Below are positions 49,103 through 57,452 of a stretch of 64,000 bases of DNA, one piece after another (positions within the stretch are counted from its first letter, which is position 1; every line of letters begins with the position of its first letter). This DNA comes from Halovulum dunhuangense. GTDB taxonomy: Bacteria > Pseudomonadota > Alphaproteobacteria > Rhodobacterales > Rhodobacteraceae. The notes under the pieces were generated by a model. That model was not told where the DNA came from, did no database searches, and saw only the letters and a list, made by a program, of their open reading frames with translations. The DNA lies in NCBI RefSeq assembly GCF_013093415.1, contig NZ_JABFBC010000002.1:744001-808000 (forward strand). Reading direction: 5' to 3'. The position numbers and the translations under genes are program-made.

Positions 49103-50304
49103 GCCGGCAGCGCCTGCGGCGGGCCGAGGCGGCGGTCGATCTCGGCGATCTGGTCCGGGGTGAGCACGCTCTCGATTTCCTCGAGGCCGTCATGCGGCGA
49201 GAGGGTGTCGTCATGTGCCGCCATCCGTCGGGCCATGCGCCAGCGCGCCTCGTCGCGCAGGGCGCGGGCTGCGCGCGCCCGGCCCGCCTGGGTGGGAACA
49301 CCGTCGGCACGGATCAGTCCTGCCCGGCGCAGAAGCCGCAGCGTCAGCGGCTCGTGGATTGCCTGGCCCTGGGCAATTGCCAGCAGCCCCTGCCGCAGGT
49401 GCACCCGGTCGCGAAAGCGGCGATGGCGCACGGCCGCGGCCAGAACGCCGCGCCCCGGAGCCAGCAGGAGCGAGAGCGCAAAGAGCGCGAAAGCCACCAG
49501 CACGATGATGGGGCCGGTCGGTAGCGCGGGCGCCGTGGCGGAAAGCGCCGCGCCCAGATAGCCCGACAGCCCCCCTGCCCCGCCCGCGATCAGCGCCACA
49601 TGCCCGGCGCGGTCGGTCCAGAAGCGCGCGGTGACCGGGGGGATGACGAGCAGCGCCACGATCAGGACAAGGCCCACGATCTTCAGGCCGATCACGGTCA
49701 CGGCAAGTACGAGCGCCATCATGGCAAGATCGGCACGGCGGATGTCGATGCCGATGCTGCGGGCATATTCGGGATCGAAGGCGGTCAGCAGCATCGGGCG
49801 GTGCAGCGCGCCCACGGCAAGCAGCACGAGAAGGCCGCCCAGCGCGATGGTCAGCGCGTCGGACCAGAGCATGCCGGCTGTCGCCCCGAGAAGAAAATCC
49901 TCGAGCCCCGCCGCGCGGCCCGCGCCAAGCGTCTGGATCACGGTCAGAAGCACGATGCCCGCGCCGAAGAACACCGACAGCACGGCGCCGATGGCCGCAT
50001 CCTCGGACAGGCGGGTGCGGCCGGTCAGCCATTGCACCAGCAATAGCCCGACAAACGCCGACAGGGCAGAACCGGCCAGCAGGCCCGGAAGCCAGCGGCC
50101 ATCCAGCCCGAGCGCGACCATGACCAGAAAGGCAAGCCCCACGCCGGGCAACGTCGCGTGGCTGATCGCGTCGCTGACCAGCGCCCGCTTGCGCAGGAAG
50201 AGAAAGGTGCCGGTGACCCCCGCAGCGATTCCCAGCAGCGCCGCACCTGCCGCGACAAGGGCGGCGTTGTAGCCAAGCTGCAGGGTCAGCGCCTCGAGAA
50301 GCAT
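49099..50304 (-). CDS. sitC: Manganese/iron ABC transporter permease SitC with C-terminal DtxR-like domain
   Basis: First permease of the metal importer. The 401-residue product has eight or nine spans over residues 1-290 with FLFLRKRALVSDAISHATLPG, then an extra cytoplasmic C-terminal domain (about 295-401). That part, with a winged-helix-like LLRRAGLIRADGVPTQAG segment and RWRMARRMAAHD...EEIESVLTPDQIAEIDRRLGPP, resembles the dimerisation end of DtxR/MntR repressors, as in permease-repressor fusions such as chlamydial YtgCR. ATG at 50304 has GGGGGAT upstream. It lies one base after sitB. Confidence 0.9.
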   Translation of the reverse strand: MLLEALTLQLGYNAALVAAGAALLGIAAGVTGTFLFLRKRALVSDAISHATLPGVGLAFLVMVALGLDGRWLPGLLAGSALSAFVGLLLVQWLTGRTRLSEDAAIGAVLSVFFGAGIVLLTVIQTLGAGRAAGLEDFLLGATAGMLWSDALTIALGGLLVLLAVGALHRPMLLTAFDPEYARSIGIDIRRADLAMMALVLAVTVIGLKIVGLVLIVALLVIPPVTARFWTDRAGHVALIAGGAGGLSGYLGAALSATAPALPTGPIIVLVAFALFALSLLLAPGRGVLAAAVRHRRFRDRVHLRQGLLAIAQGQAIHEPLTLRLLRRAGLIRADGVPTQAGRARAARALRDEARWRMARRMAAHDDTLSPHDGLEEIESVLTPDQIAEIDRRLGPPQALPA

Positions 50305-50305
50305 G

Positions 50306-51100
50306 TCATCCCCCGGCGGCGATCCGGTCGATCTGCGCGGTGGCGAGCCGCCCGCCATAGGCTGCCTGGAGCGTTTCCGGGGTGAAGGCGGTGGCCACCG
50401 GTCCCTCGGCGATGCAGCGCACGTTCAGCAGAAGCACGCGGTCGAAATACTCGGCCACGGTGGACAGGTCGTGATGCACGGCCACGACCGTCCGTTCCTC
50501 TGCCTTGAGCGACTTCAGGACGGCGATGATCGCCTTCTCGGTGGCTGCATCCACCCCGGCGAAGGGCTCGTCGAGCAGGTAGAGATCCGCGTTCTGCGCC
50601 AGCGCCCGGGCAAGGAACACCCGCTGCTGCTGGCCGCCCGAAAGCTGACCGATCTGGCGGTCGGCAAAGCCCGCCATGTCCACCCGTGTAAGGCAATCCC
50701 TTGCGCGGGCCATGTGCGCGGCGCGGATGCGACCCAGCAGGCCAAGTTCCCGCGACAGGCCCATCAGGACGACGTCGATCACCCGGGTCGGGAAATCCCA
50801 GTCGACACTGGCGCGCTGGGGGACATAGGCGATGCGCCCGCGCTGCTGTTCGAGCGGCTGGCCGAAGACGGTCACGCTGCCGGAGACGGGCCGCAGGATG
50901 CCCAGCGCCGCCTTGAGAAGCGTGGACTTGCCCGCGCCGTTCGGCCCGATGATCGCCGTCATGCTGCCCGGCGCGACGGTCGCATCGACCGAGAATACCG
51001 CCGGTTTCTCGCCATAGGCCACCGTCAGGCCCCGGATCGCCAGCGGGCTTGCCGCAAGATCCGGCGGGTCGGCCCGCACCAGGGCTGGCGCTGCGCTCAT
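50306..51100 (-). CDS. sitB: Manganese/iron ABC transporter ATP-binding protein SitB
   Basis: ATPase of the metal importer. The 264-residue product has Walker [20 protein letters not shown]-loop [13 protein letters not shown] (typical of Mn/Zn systems), signature [17 protein letters not shown], Walker [13 protein letters not shown] and the H-loop VVAVHHDL. It overlaps sitA by 4 bases. Confidence 0.94.
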   Translation of the reverse strand: MSAAPALVRADPPDLAASPLAIRGLTVAYGEKPAVFSVDATVAPGSMTAIIGPNGAGKSTLLKAALGILRPVSGSVTVFGQPLEQQRGRIAYVPQRASVDWDFPTRVIDVVLMGLSRELGLLGRIRAAHMARARDCLTRVDMAGFADRQIGQLSGGQQQRVFLARALAQNADLYLLDEPFAGVDAATEKAIIAVLKSLKAEERTVVAVHHDLSTVAEYFDRVLLLNVRCIAEGPVATAFTPETLQAAYGGRLATAQIDRIAAGG

Positions 51101-52068
51101 GCCGCCCCCTCGACCGGGCGGGACAGCCGACCGTCCATGCCGCGTTCGGGAACACTGCCGCCAAGGGCTGCGGCGATGGTGCTGACATTGTGGTCGATCA
51201 TGCCGAGATAGGTGCCCTCGTAGCTGCCGTCGGGGCCCATCGCGTCGGAGTAGAGTTCCCCGCCGATGCGCACCGTGTGACCCTTGGCGGCCGCCCCCTC
51301 GATCAGGGCGCGGATGTTGCGGTCCGAGACGGTGCTTTCCACGAATGCAGCGCCGATGCGGCGTTCGACCAGCATGTCCACCAGTTCGCCGATCCGCGCG
51401 AGCCCGGCCTCGGATTCGGTCGAGATGCCCTGGATACCAACGACCTCGTAGCCATAGGCAGCGCCGAAATAGCGGAAGGCGTCATGCGCTGTGACCAGCA
51501 CCCGCGCCTGTTCGGGGACCGAGGACAGCACGTCCGTGCTGTATCGGGCCAGCCGGTCCAGTTCGGCCAGATATGCCGCGGCCCGGGCGTCAAAGTCGGC
51601 AGCCTCGTCGGGGCGAACCTCGGAAAGCGCGTCGCGGATCCGGGTGACGGCCCCGGCCCAGAGGGTGGGGTCCATCCAGACATGGGGATCGCGACGGCCG
51701 GCGTAGTCCTCGTGCCCGATCAGGCGCGCCTCGGGAAGACTTTCGGCGACAGCGACGACCGGCTGGCGGGCGGCCAGATCGAGAAGGAACTCCTCCATCT
51801 GCGCCTCGAGATAGAGGCCATGCCAGAGCACGAGTTCGGCGCGCGCCAGCGCCACGATATCGGTCCGGGTCTGCCGATAGGAATGGGGGTCGATCCCCGG
51901 CCCCATCAGCGCGCGCACATCGACTGCCGCGCCACCTATGACACGGGCCGCATCGGCGATCATCCCGGTTGTCGCGACAATGGAGAGAGGCGTGGACCCG
52001 CGCGCCGCGGCACTGCCGAGCGCGAGGACGGGAAGGAGGCCGAGAAGCGTGCGCCTTGTGGTCGTCAT
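51097..52068 (-). CDS. sitA: Manganese/iron-binding periplasmic protein SitA
   Basis: Substrate-binding protein of the TroA/ZnuA (cluster A-I) class. The 323-residue product has a signal peptide (to about residue 24) and the four metal-ligand motifs: [25 protein letters not shown] and a late Asp in GMIDHN. The His/His/Glu-Asp pattern without a His-rich loop favours Mn or Fe over Zn. Divergent from the Fur-family gene, with a Fur-type box between. Confidence 0.92.
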   Translation of the reverse strand: MTTTRRTLLGLLPVLALGSAAARGSTPLSIVATTGMIADAARVIGGAAVDVRALMGPGIDPHSYRQTRTDIVALARAELVLWHGLYLEAQMEEFLLDLAARQPVVAVAESLPEARLIGHEDYAGRRDPHVWMDPTLWAGAVTRIRDALSEVRPDEAADFDARAAAYLAELDRLARYSTDVLSSVPEQARVLVTAHDAFRYFGAAYGYEVVGIQGISTESEAGLARIGELVDMLVERRIGAAFVESTVSDRNIRALIEGAAAKGHTVRIGGELYSDAMGPDGSYEGTYLGMIDHNVSTIAAALGGSVPERGMDGRLSRPVEGAA

Positions 52069-52153
52069 CCGTGAATGTCTCCGCGACCGGGGCGCGGGGC
52101 CGGCCGCCGGTCTTTCACGTCATATGCCGGCTTAACCTGGAAAGTCAATGCAA

Positions 52154-52170
52154 TTGAGAATTATTCGCAA
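52154..52170. promoter_or_regulatory. Fur/Mur-type operator between sitA and the Fur-family gene
   Basis: TTGAGAAT-T-ATTCGCAA is a 17-base near-palindrome (7 of 8 positions pair) with the GAATTATTC core common to Fur-family boxes. It sits 86 bases from the sitA start and 35 bases from the regulator start, fitting control of both. Confidence 0.6.
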
Positions 52171-52204
52171 CTGGAGCTTGCGCACATTTTCGCGCGCGGT
52201 AAAC

Positions 52205-52639
52205 ATGGTTCGCATGAACGGACCGGCGCACCAGCAGATCGACGAGATGGAGCAGGCCCTGCGTGCCGACGGCATGCGGATCACGCGCCAGCGCAGCGCG
52301 ATCCTGCGCGTGCTGGCCGAATCGGACGATCATCCGGCCGCCGACGAATTGCACCGCCGCACGCGCGAGATGGATCCGACGGTGTCGCTTGCCACGGTCT
52401 ATCGCACGCTCTCGGCGCTGGAGGCGCATGGCGTCATCCACCGCCTGACATTCGAAGGGGGCGGCGCCCGCTTCGAGACCGCCGACAGCCCCCATCACGA
52501 CCACATCATCGACATGGATACCGGCGCGGTGATCGAGTTCCGGTCGGAAAAGATCGAGCGGCTCCAGGCCGAGATCGCGGCCGAGCTGGGGTATGACGTG
52601 GTGCACCACAAGCTGGAACTCTACTGCCGCAAGCGCTGA
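52205..52639 (+). CDS. mur: Fur family transcriptional regulator (Mur/Fur)
   Basis: Metal-dependent repressor. The 144-residue product has the N-terminal winged helix (RITRQRSAILRVLAESDDHPAADELHRR, then SLATVYRTLSALEAHGVIHRL) and the metal site region SPHHDHIIDMDTGAVIEF. The C-terminal CxxC pairs of zinc-structured Fur are absent; only one late Cys (LYCRKR) is seen, as in alphaproteobacterial Fur/Mur. Divergence from sitABCD suggests manganese-responsive Mur. ATG 52205 or 52214 are both possible starts. Confidence 0.9.
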   Translation: MVRMNGPAHQQIDEMEQALRADGMRITRQRSAILRVLAESDDHPAADELHRRTREMDPTVSLATVYRTLSALEAHGVIHRLTFEGGGARFETADSPHHDHIIDMDTGAVIEFRSEKIERLQAEIAAELGYDVVHHKLELYCRKR

Positions 52640-52645
52640 CGGGGC

Positions 52646-53317
52646 TCAGCCGGGCCCGATCCGTGGATCGCATCCGCCAGACGCGGGACCGGTTGCCGCG
52701 CCCCGCCCCGCCCGGTCATGGTTATCGGGATATTCGACGATGCGACCCCGGGCATCGGGAAAACGCGTGTAGTAGCCCAACGTGACAGGGACGCGCGGCG
52801 TCGGCACGTCGAAGGGCCGGCGCCCCTCGACCAGTGCCGTGACCGTCTCCCGGTCGTTGTCCAGCAGCCATGCCGCCAGCCCCGCCCAGTCCGGCACGCG
52901 GACGCAGCCATGCGACAGGGCGCGGTGATCCTCGGCGAACAAGTCCCTTCGGTCGGTGTCGTGCAGGTAGACCAGCAGACCCGGCGCCAGCCGCACCGCC
53001 AGCAGCCCGAGCGGATTTGAGGGCCACGGCGGCCAGGCGCGGTCCCGATACTCGCCGCTTGCGACCATGGCCTGTGTCGGCCGCCAGGTCGGGCGAAACC
53101 GGACAGAGGTGGTATGGGTCCCGATCACCGGGGTCGGATGCGAGGGGATGGCGACGATGACGCGGCTTCGCGGCGCGGGCGCCCCGTCCTCGAAGGCGAT
53201 CAGCTCGAATGCGGGGATGTTCACAAGCACCGCCTTGCCGCTGTCGGGCACGACATGGGCGATGCCGGCCCTGTCCAGCCGGCGCGGGTAGTTGCCTGCC
53301 GGGCCGCAACCGGGCAT
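52646..53317 (-). CDS. L,D-transpeptidase (YkuD domain), short and without signal peptide
   Basis: A 223-residue protein with KAVLVNIPAFELIAFEDG, a TPVIGTHTTSVRFRPTW segment, and the YkuD catalytic motif with YLHDTDRRDLF and SHGCVRVPDW. These features match the C-terminal half of YcbB/LdtD-type cross-linking enzymes (about 500-600 residues). The visible frame starts at ATG 53317 with a TAG three codons upstream, no clear ribosome site and no export signal, so either the N-terminal half was lost or the start is misread. Convergent with mur. Confidence 0.75.
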   Translation of the reverse strand: MPGCGPAGNYPRRLDRAGIAHVVPDSGKAVLVNIPAFELIAFEDGAPAPRSRVIVAIPSHPTPVIGTHTTSVRFRPTWRPTQAMVASGEYRDRAWPPWPSNPLGLLAVRLAPGLLVYLHDTDRRDLFAEDHRALSHGCVRVPDWAGLAAWLLDNDRETVTALVEGRRPFDVPTPRVPVTLGYYTRFPDARGRIVEYPDNHDRAGRGAATGPASGGCDPRIGPG

Positions 53318-53480
53318 CAGCGCCAGCTAGAGAAACGCGGCCCCCATCACGAAAGGCGGGGGACTGCGCATCGGGAAACAACGGTCCTGTCCCGACACGG
53401 GCCAGGCCCGCGTCAAGGTATCGGGGGTGGCCTTGACCTCGGTCAAACCGGCGCCGCGCCGGCGCGCGTAGCATCGGGGC

Positions 53481-54347
53481 ATGAAGCGGATGCAGGACAA
53501 CACGGCGATCGCCGCCCGTCTTGACGAGGCGGCGGATCTGCTGGAGGCGCAGGGGGCGGACCGGTTCCGTGTCGGCTCCTACCGCGATGCGGCAGCACGG
53601 CTCAGGGGTCTGGGACGCCCGGTCGCCGACATCCACGCCGAGGGCGGCCGTGCGGCGCTCATCGCCCTGCCCGATATCGGCGAGCGGCTGAGCCGGGCCA
53701 TCGTCGAAATGCTGTCCACCGGACGATGGGCGCAACTGGAACGGCTGCGCGGGGACAGCGCGCCCGAGGCGCTGTTCCGCACCCTGCCCGGCATCGGGCC
53801 TGCGCTTGCACGCACGCTCCATGAAACGCTGCATGTGGACACTTTGGAGGCGCTGGAGGTCGCCGCCCATGACGGGCAGCTGGAAGGGCTGCATGGCATC
53901 GGGCCGCGCAGGGCGCAGGCAATCCGCGACAGCCTGGCGCAACGGCTGGCGCGGCGCAGCCGGGTGCGTTCGGACACCGGGCAAGAGCCCGGCGTCGGCC
54001 TGCTGCTGGAGATCGACGCGCACTACCGCGCAGAGGCCGCGGCCGGACGCCTGCCGCAGATCGCGCCCCGGCGCTTCAACCCCGACGGCAGGGCCTGGCT
54101 GCCGATCCTGCACGCTGATCGCGACGGCTGGTCCTTCACGGCGCTTCACTCGAACACCGGGCTTGCGCATCGGCTTGGCCGTACCGGCGATTGGGTGGTG
54201 ATCCATTTCTCACATGACGCGACCGGCGAGGGTCAGCGCACGGTCGTCACCGAAACGCGCGGCCCGCTGAAGGGGCGGCGCGTCGTGCGCGGACGCGAGG
54301 CCGAGTGCCTGCAACTGGCGGGCCACGGCAAGGCGCCTACGAATTGA
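53481..54347 (+). CDS. Helix-hairpin-helix protein resembling the PolX N-terminal region
   Basis: A 288-residue protein. Residues 5-150 match the N-terminal 8-kDa/HhH region of family X polymerases: IAARLDEAADLLEAQGADRFRVGSYRDAA, LPDIGERLSRAIVEML, LPGIGPALARTLHE and LHGIGPRRAQAIRDSL, three HhH motifs. No polymerase catalytic Asp motif or PHP domain follows; the C-terminal part (about 165-285, LLEIDAHYRAEAAAG and LPILHADRDGWSFTALHSN) is an unassigned domain. DNA binding is likely. It heads a stress-type gene cluster. Confidence 0.78.
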   Translation: MKRMQDNTAIAARLDEAADLLEAQGADRFRVGSYRDAAARLRGLGRPVADIHAEGGRAALIALPDIGERLSRAIVEMLSTGRWAQLERLRGDSAPEALFRTLPGIGPALARTLHETLHVDTLEALEVAAHDGQLEGLHGIGPRRAQAIRDSLAQRLARRSRVRSDTGQEPGVGLLLEIDAHYRAEAAAGRLPQIAPRRFNPDGRAWLPILHADRDGWSFTALHSNTGLAHRLGRTGDWVVIHFSHDATGEGQRTVVTETRGPLKGRRVVRGREAECLQLAGHGKAPTN

Positions 54348-54421
54348 TGCGGGTCAATGCATCCCTGCCCCGGTCCTGCGACGCTCAAGGCGCCCCTTCT
54401 CCGAGAGGAAAGGCATCCATC

Positions 54422-55003
54422 GTGCACACGGACCCACAGATCGCATTCGTCGACATCGATCCCGATGTCCGGATCGAGAGGCGCATCCGCGAGCGGCTGA
54501 CGCGTCTCGACCGGCTCAGCGACAAGCTGATCTCCTGCTCGGTCAAGATCCGGGCCCCGCATCAGCGCCACCAGAAGGGCACGCGCTACATCGTGGACAT
54601 CGCCGCCGAACTGCCGGATGGCGGCCGTCTTTCGGTCGGGCGATCGCCGGGGGACGATGGCGCGCATCAGGATCCGCTGGTCGCGGTGCGCGATGCCTTC
54701 GATGCGATGGAGCGCCAGCTCAAGCGCTGGAAGGAACAGCACGGCGGACGACCCACGGTGCTGGAGCACCCGCTTCAGGGACGGATCACCCGGATCGAAC
54801 CCGGCAAGGACTTCGGCGAGATCGCAACCACGGACGGGCGCAACATCTATTTCCACCGCAATGCCGTCCTGGGAGACGGGTTCGACGCCCTATTGCCGGG
54901 CGACACGGTCGAGCTGACCGTCGACCAGCGGGATGCGGACAAGGGCCCCCATGCAAGCATGGTGCGCCCGATCACCCGCGCCGCGTTCACCGACAAGCCC
55001 TGA
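54422..55003 (+). CDS. HPF/RaiA ribosome-associated domain fused to a cold-shock domain
   Basis: A 193-residue protein. Residues 8-105 are an S30AE/HPF-like domain (LTRLDRLSDKLISCSVKIRAP, KGTRYIVDIAAELPDG) that in other bacteria inactivates resting ribosomes. Residues 118-185 form a cold-shock OB fold (GRITRIEPGKDFGEIATTDG then NIYFHRNAVL with the RNP2-like FHRN). A GTG start at 54422 is chosen because GAGAGGAAAGG precedes it. Probably an RNA- or ribosome-binding stress protein. Next to the HhH and phosphoribosyltransferase genes on the same strand. Confidence 0.85.
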   Translation: MHTDPQIAFVDIDPDVRIERRIRERLTRLDRLSDKLISCSVKIRAPHQRHQKGTRYIVDIAAELPDGGRLSVGRSPGDDGAHQDPLVAVRDAFDAMERQLKRWKEQHGGRPTVLEHPLQGRITRIEPGKDFGEIATTDGRNIYFHRNAVLGDGFDALLPGDTVELTVDQRDADKGPHASMVRPITRAAFTDKP

Positions 55004-55017
55004 GCGGGCCGCCGCGC

Positions 55018-55710
55018 GTGTTCCGGGACCGGCAGGAGGCAGGCGAGGCATTGGCGCGGGCGCTTGCAGCCCGCATCGGCCGGGACCCGGCGCTGGGCGG
55101 GCCGGGGGACGCCCGCATCGTCGTGGCCCTGCCCCGGGGTGGCGTTCCGGTCGCGATGGAAGTCGCAAGGGCGCTGCACGCGCCGCTCGGGCTGGTGCTG
55201 GTGCGCAAGATCGGCCTGCCCTGGCACAGCGAGCTTGCGGCCGCCGCCGTGGTCGACGGCACGCCCCCGGTGCTGGTGCGCAACGAGCAAGTGATCGCCA
55301 TGTCCGGCATGTCCGAGGCGCAGATCGAGGACGGCAAGGCCGCGGCGCTGGCCGAGATCGCCCGGCGGCGCGCGCTGTGGCTGCCGGACGGGATCGACAC
55401 GGATGTCGCGGGAAAGATCGCGATCGTGGTGGATGACGGGATCGCAACCGGCGCCACCGCCCGCGCCGCCCTGACCGCGCTGCGCCGTCAGGGCGCGCGC
55501 GGCATCGTGCTGGCGGTGCCAGTGGCGCCGGCGGATGCGCGCGCGGCCATCGGCGGGGACGCGGACCTTATGCTGGTTCTGGAGACGCCGCCGGATTTCG
55601 TGGCCGTCGGCGCGCATTACCGGCGCTTCGACCAGGTGTCGGACAACGAGGTGAAGCGGATGCTCGAGCACTACCGCTCGGGCGCCGCAGGAAAGGGAGA
55701 CAAGGCATGA
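55018..55710 (+). CDS. Phosphoribosyltransferase family protein
   Basis: A 230-residue type I PRTase fold: IVVALPRGGVPVAMEVARAL, then RKIGLPWHSELAAAAVVDG and the PRPP loop IAIVVDDGIATGATARAAL. This branch (COG1926) is often found with stress genes and sometimes fused to hydrolases; its substrate is unknown. A GTG at 55018 starts the protein 14 bases after the upstream stop. It overlaps the next gene by 4 bases. Confidence 0.87.
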   Translation: MFRDRQEAGEALARALAARIGRDPALGGPGDARIVVALPRGGVPVAMEVARALHAPLGLVLVRKIGLPWHSELAAAAVVDGTPPVLVRNEQVIAMSGMSEAQIEDGKAAALAEIARRRALWLPDGIDTDVAGKIAIVVDDGIATGATARAALTALRRQGARGIVLAVPVAPADARAAIGGDADLMLVLETPPDFVAVGAHYRRFDQVSDNEVKRMLEHYRSGAAGKGDKA

Positions 55711-56150
55711 GACTTGAGAACGGGACGCTGGTCGTGGTGGCCGATGGCGAGAAGTACATGCTGCTCGAGAATGCCGGCGAGGGGTTGCGCATCGATCTGC
55801 GGGTGCGCGACGTGGAGGAGACGGACATCCCCCCGACGCGCGAGCAGGGCGCCGACCGTCCGGGCCGCACCATGGCATCGGGCGACCGGCGCGCCAGCAT
55901 GGGCCAGACCGACTGGAAGGCCCTGGGCAAGGCGGCCTTCGCCCGCGACCTTGCCCGGCATCTGGAAAAGCTCCAGCGTCCGGGCCGGGCGCGGCCGATG
56001 GTGGTGCTGGCCGATCCGCGCACGATGGGCGAACTGCGCCGCGACATGGGCGAGGGGCTGCGCAGGCATGTGGTGGCAGAGATCCTGGGCGACTACGTCC
56101 ACCACACCACCGCCGACATCGAAAAGACGATCAGGGACGCGGAACCCTGA
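55707..56150 (+). CDS. Host attachment family protein (baeRF-like)
   Basis: A 147-residue protein of the 'protein required for attachment to host cells' family, which is related to archaeal release-factor-like baeRF domains. Visible features: LVVVADGEKYMLLEN, DWKALGKAAFARDLARHLEKL, and MVVLADPRTMGELRRDMGEGLRRHVVAEI. The name comes from an early plant-attachment study; the biochemical role is unknown. ATG overlaps the PRTase stop by 4 bases, so they are co-translated. Confidence 0.87.
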   Translation: MRLENGTLVVVADGEKYMLLENAGEGLRIDLRVRDVEETDIPPTREQGADRPGRTMASGDRRASMGQTDWKALGKAAFARDLARHLEKLQRPGRARPMVVLADPRTMGELRRDMGEGLRRHVVAEILGDYVHHTTADIEKTIRDAEP

Positions 56151-56221
56151 GCCGCCCTTGACCCTGCCGGTCCCGAAGCCCTAGAAGCGCCGCGAAACCG
56201 GAACAGCGCCGAGGCGGGGAA

Positions 56222-57319
56222 ATGGGCTTCAAGACTGGCATCGTGGGCCTGCCGAATGTGGGCAAGTCGACCCTGTTCAACGCGCTGACGCGCACGGCGG
56301 CGGCGCAGGCGGCCAACTTCCCCTTCTGCACCATCGAGCCGAATGTCGGCGAGGTGGCGGTGCCCGATGCCCGGCTCTACAAGCTGGCCGATATCGCCCA
56401 GTCGAAGCAGATCATCCCGGCGCGGATGACCTTCGTGGACATCGCGGGGCTGGTGAAGGGTGCAAGCCAGGGCGAGGGTCTTGGCAACCAGTTCCTTGCC
56501 AACATCCGCGAATGCGACGCGATCGCGCATGTGCTGCGCTGCTTCGAGGATGACGACATCACCCATGTCTCGGGCCGGGTCGATCCTGTCGAGGACGCCG
56601 AGGTGATCGAGACCGAGCTGATGCTGGCGGATCTGGACAGCATCGAGCGCCGGCTCGCGAACCTGTCGCGCAAGGTGAAGGGTGGCGACAAGGAAGCGCT
56701 GGTCCAGCAGGGGCTTCTGAACCGCGCCAAGGCCGCCATCGAGTCCGGCAAGCCCGCGCGCACCGTCGAGGTGTCGGACGAGGACAGCAAGGCCTGGAAC
56801 CAGCTGCAACTTCTGAGCGCGAAGCCCGTCCTTTACGTCTGCAACGTAGAGGAGGACAAGGCAGCGACCGGCAACGCCCTGTCTGCGAAGGTCGCGGAAA
56901 AGGCCGCCGCCGAGGGCGCAGGCTGCGTGGTGATCTCTGCCGCCATCGAGGAGGAGATCGCGCAGCTCGACGATGCCGAGCGCCGCGAGTTCCTGGACGA
57001 GATGGGGCTGGAGGAGGCCGGGCTCGACCGCCTGATCGCGGCGGGTTACGGGCTGCTGGGCCTGATGACCTATTTCACCGTCGGCCCCAAGGAGGCCCGC
57101 GCCTGGACGATCCCCGCCGGCACCACCGCCCCCAAAGCGGCGGGCGTCATCCACGGCGATTTCGAGCGGGGTTTCATCCGGGCGGAGACCATCGCCTACG
57201 ACGACTTCGTCGCCCTGGGCGGAGAGGCCGCCTGCCGCGAGGCGGGCAAGCTGAGGGCCGAGGGGAAATCCTACATCGTGCAGGACGGCGACGTCATGCA
57301 CTTCCTCTTCAACACCTGA
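56222..57319 (+). CDS. ychF: Redox-regulated ATPase YchF
   Basis: Obg-related P-loop ATPase that binds ribosomes and acts in stress response. The 365-residue product has G1 [17 protein letters not shown], the [19 protein letters not shown] region, G3 [17 protein letters not shown], the ATP-specific variant of G4 (NVEE in place of NKxD), a coiled-coil insert and a C-terminal TGS domain ([18 protein letters not shown]). Full length. GGCGGGGAA precedes the ATG. Confidence 0.97.
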   Translation: MGFKTGIVGLPNVGKSTLFNALTRTAAAQAANFPFCTIEPNVGEVAVPDARLYKLADIAQSKQIIPARMTFVDIAGLVKGASQGEGLGNQFLANIRECDAIAHVLRCFEDDDITHVSGRVDPVEDAEVIETELMLADLDSIERRLANLSRKVKGGDKEALVQQGLLNRAKAAIESGKPARTVEVSDEDSKAWNQLQLLSAKPVLYVCNVEEDKAATGNALSAKVAEKAAAEGAGCVVISAAIEEEIAQLDDAERREFLDEMGLEEAGLDRLIAAGYGLLGLMTYFTVGPKEARAWTIPAGTTAPKAAGVIHGDFERGFIRAETIAYDDFVALGGEAACREAGKLRAEGKSYIVQDGDVMHFLFNT

Positions 57320-57452
57320 GGCGCGCATCCCCCAGCGCCATTAAGCTTAAATGCCATGCATTCGGGCCTTTCCCGGTAACTCCGTGGTCGGACCCCTTCC
57401 CTAGCATGACCGCGGGTGCGCCAACAGGCGCGGGGGCGGTCGGGGGGCCGGA

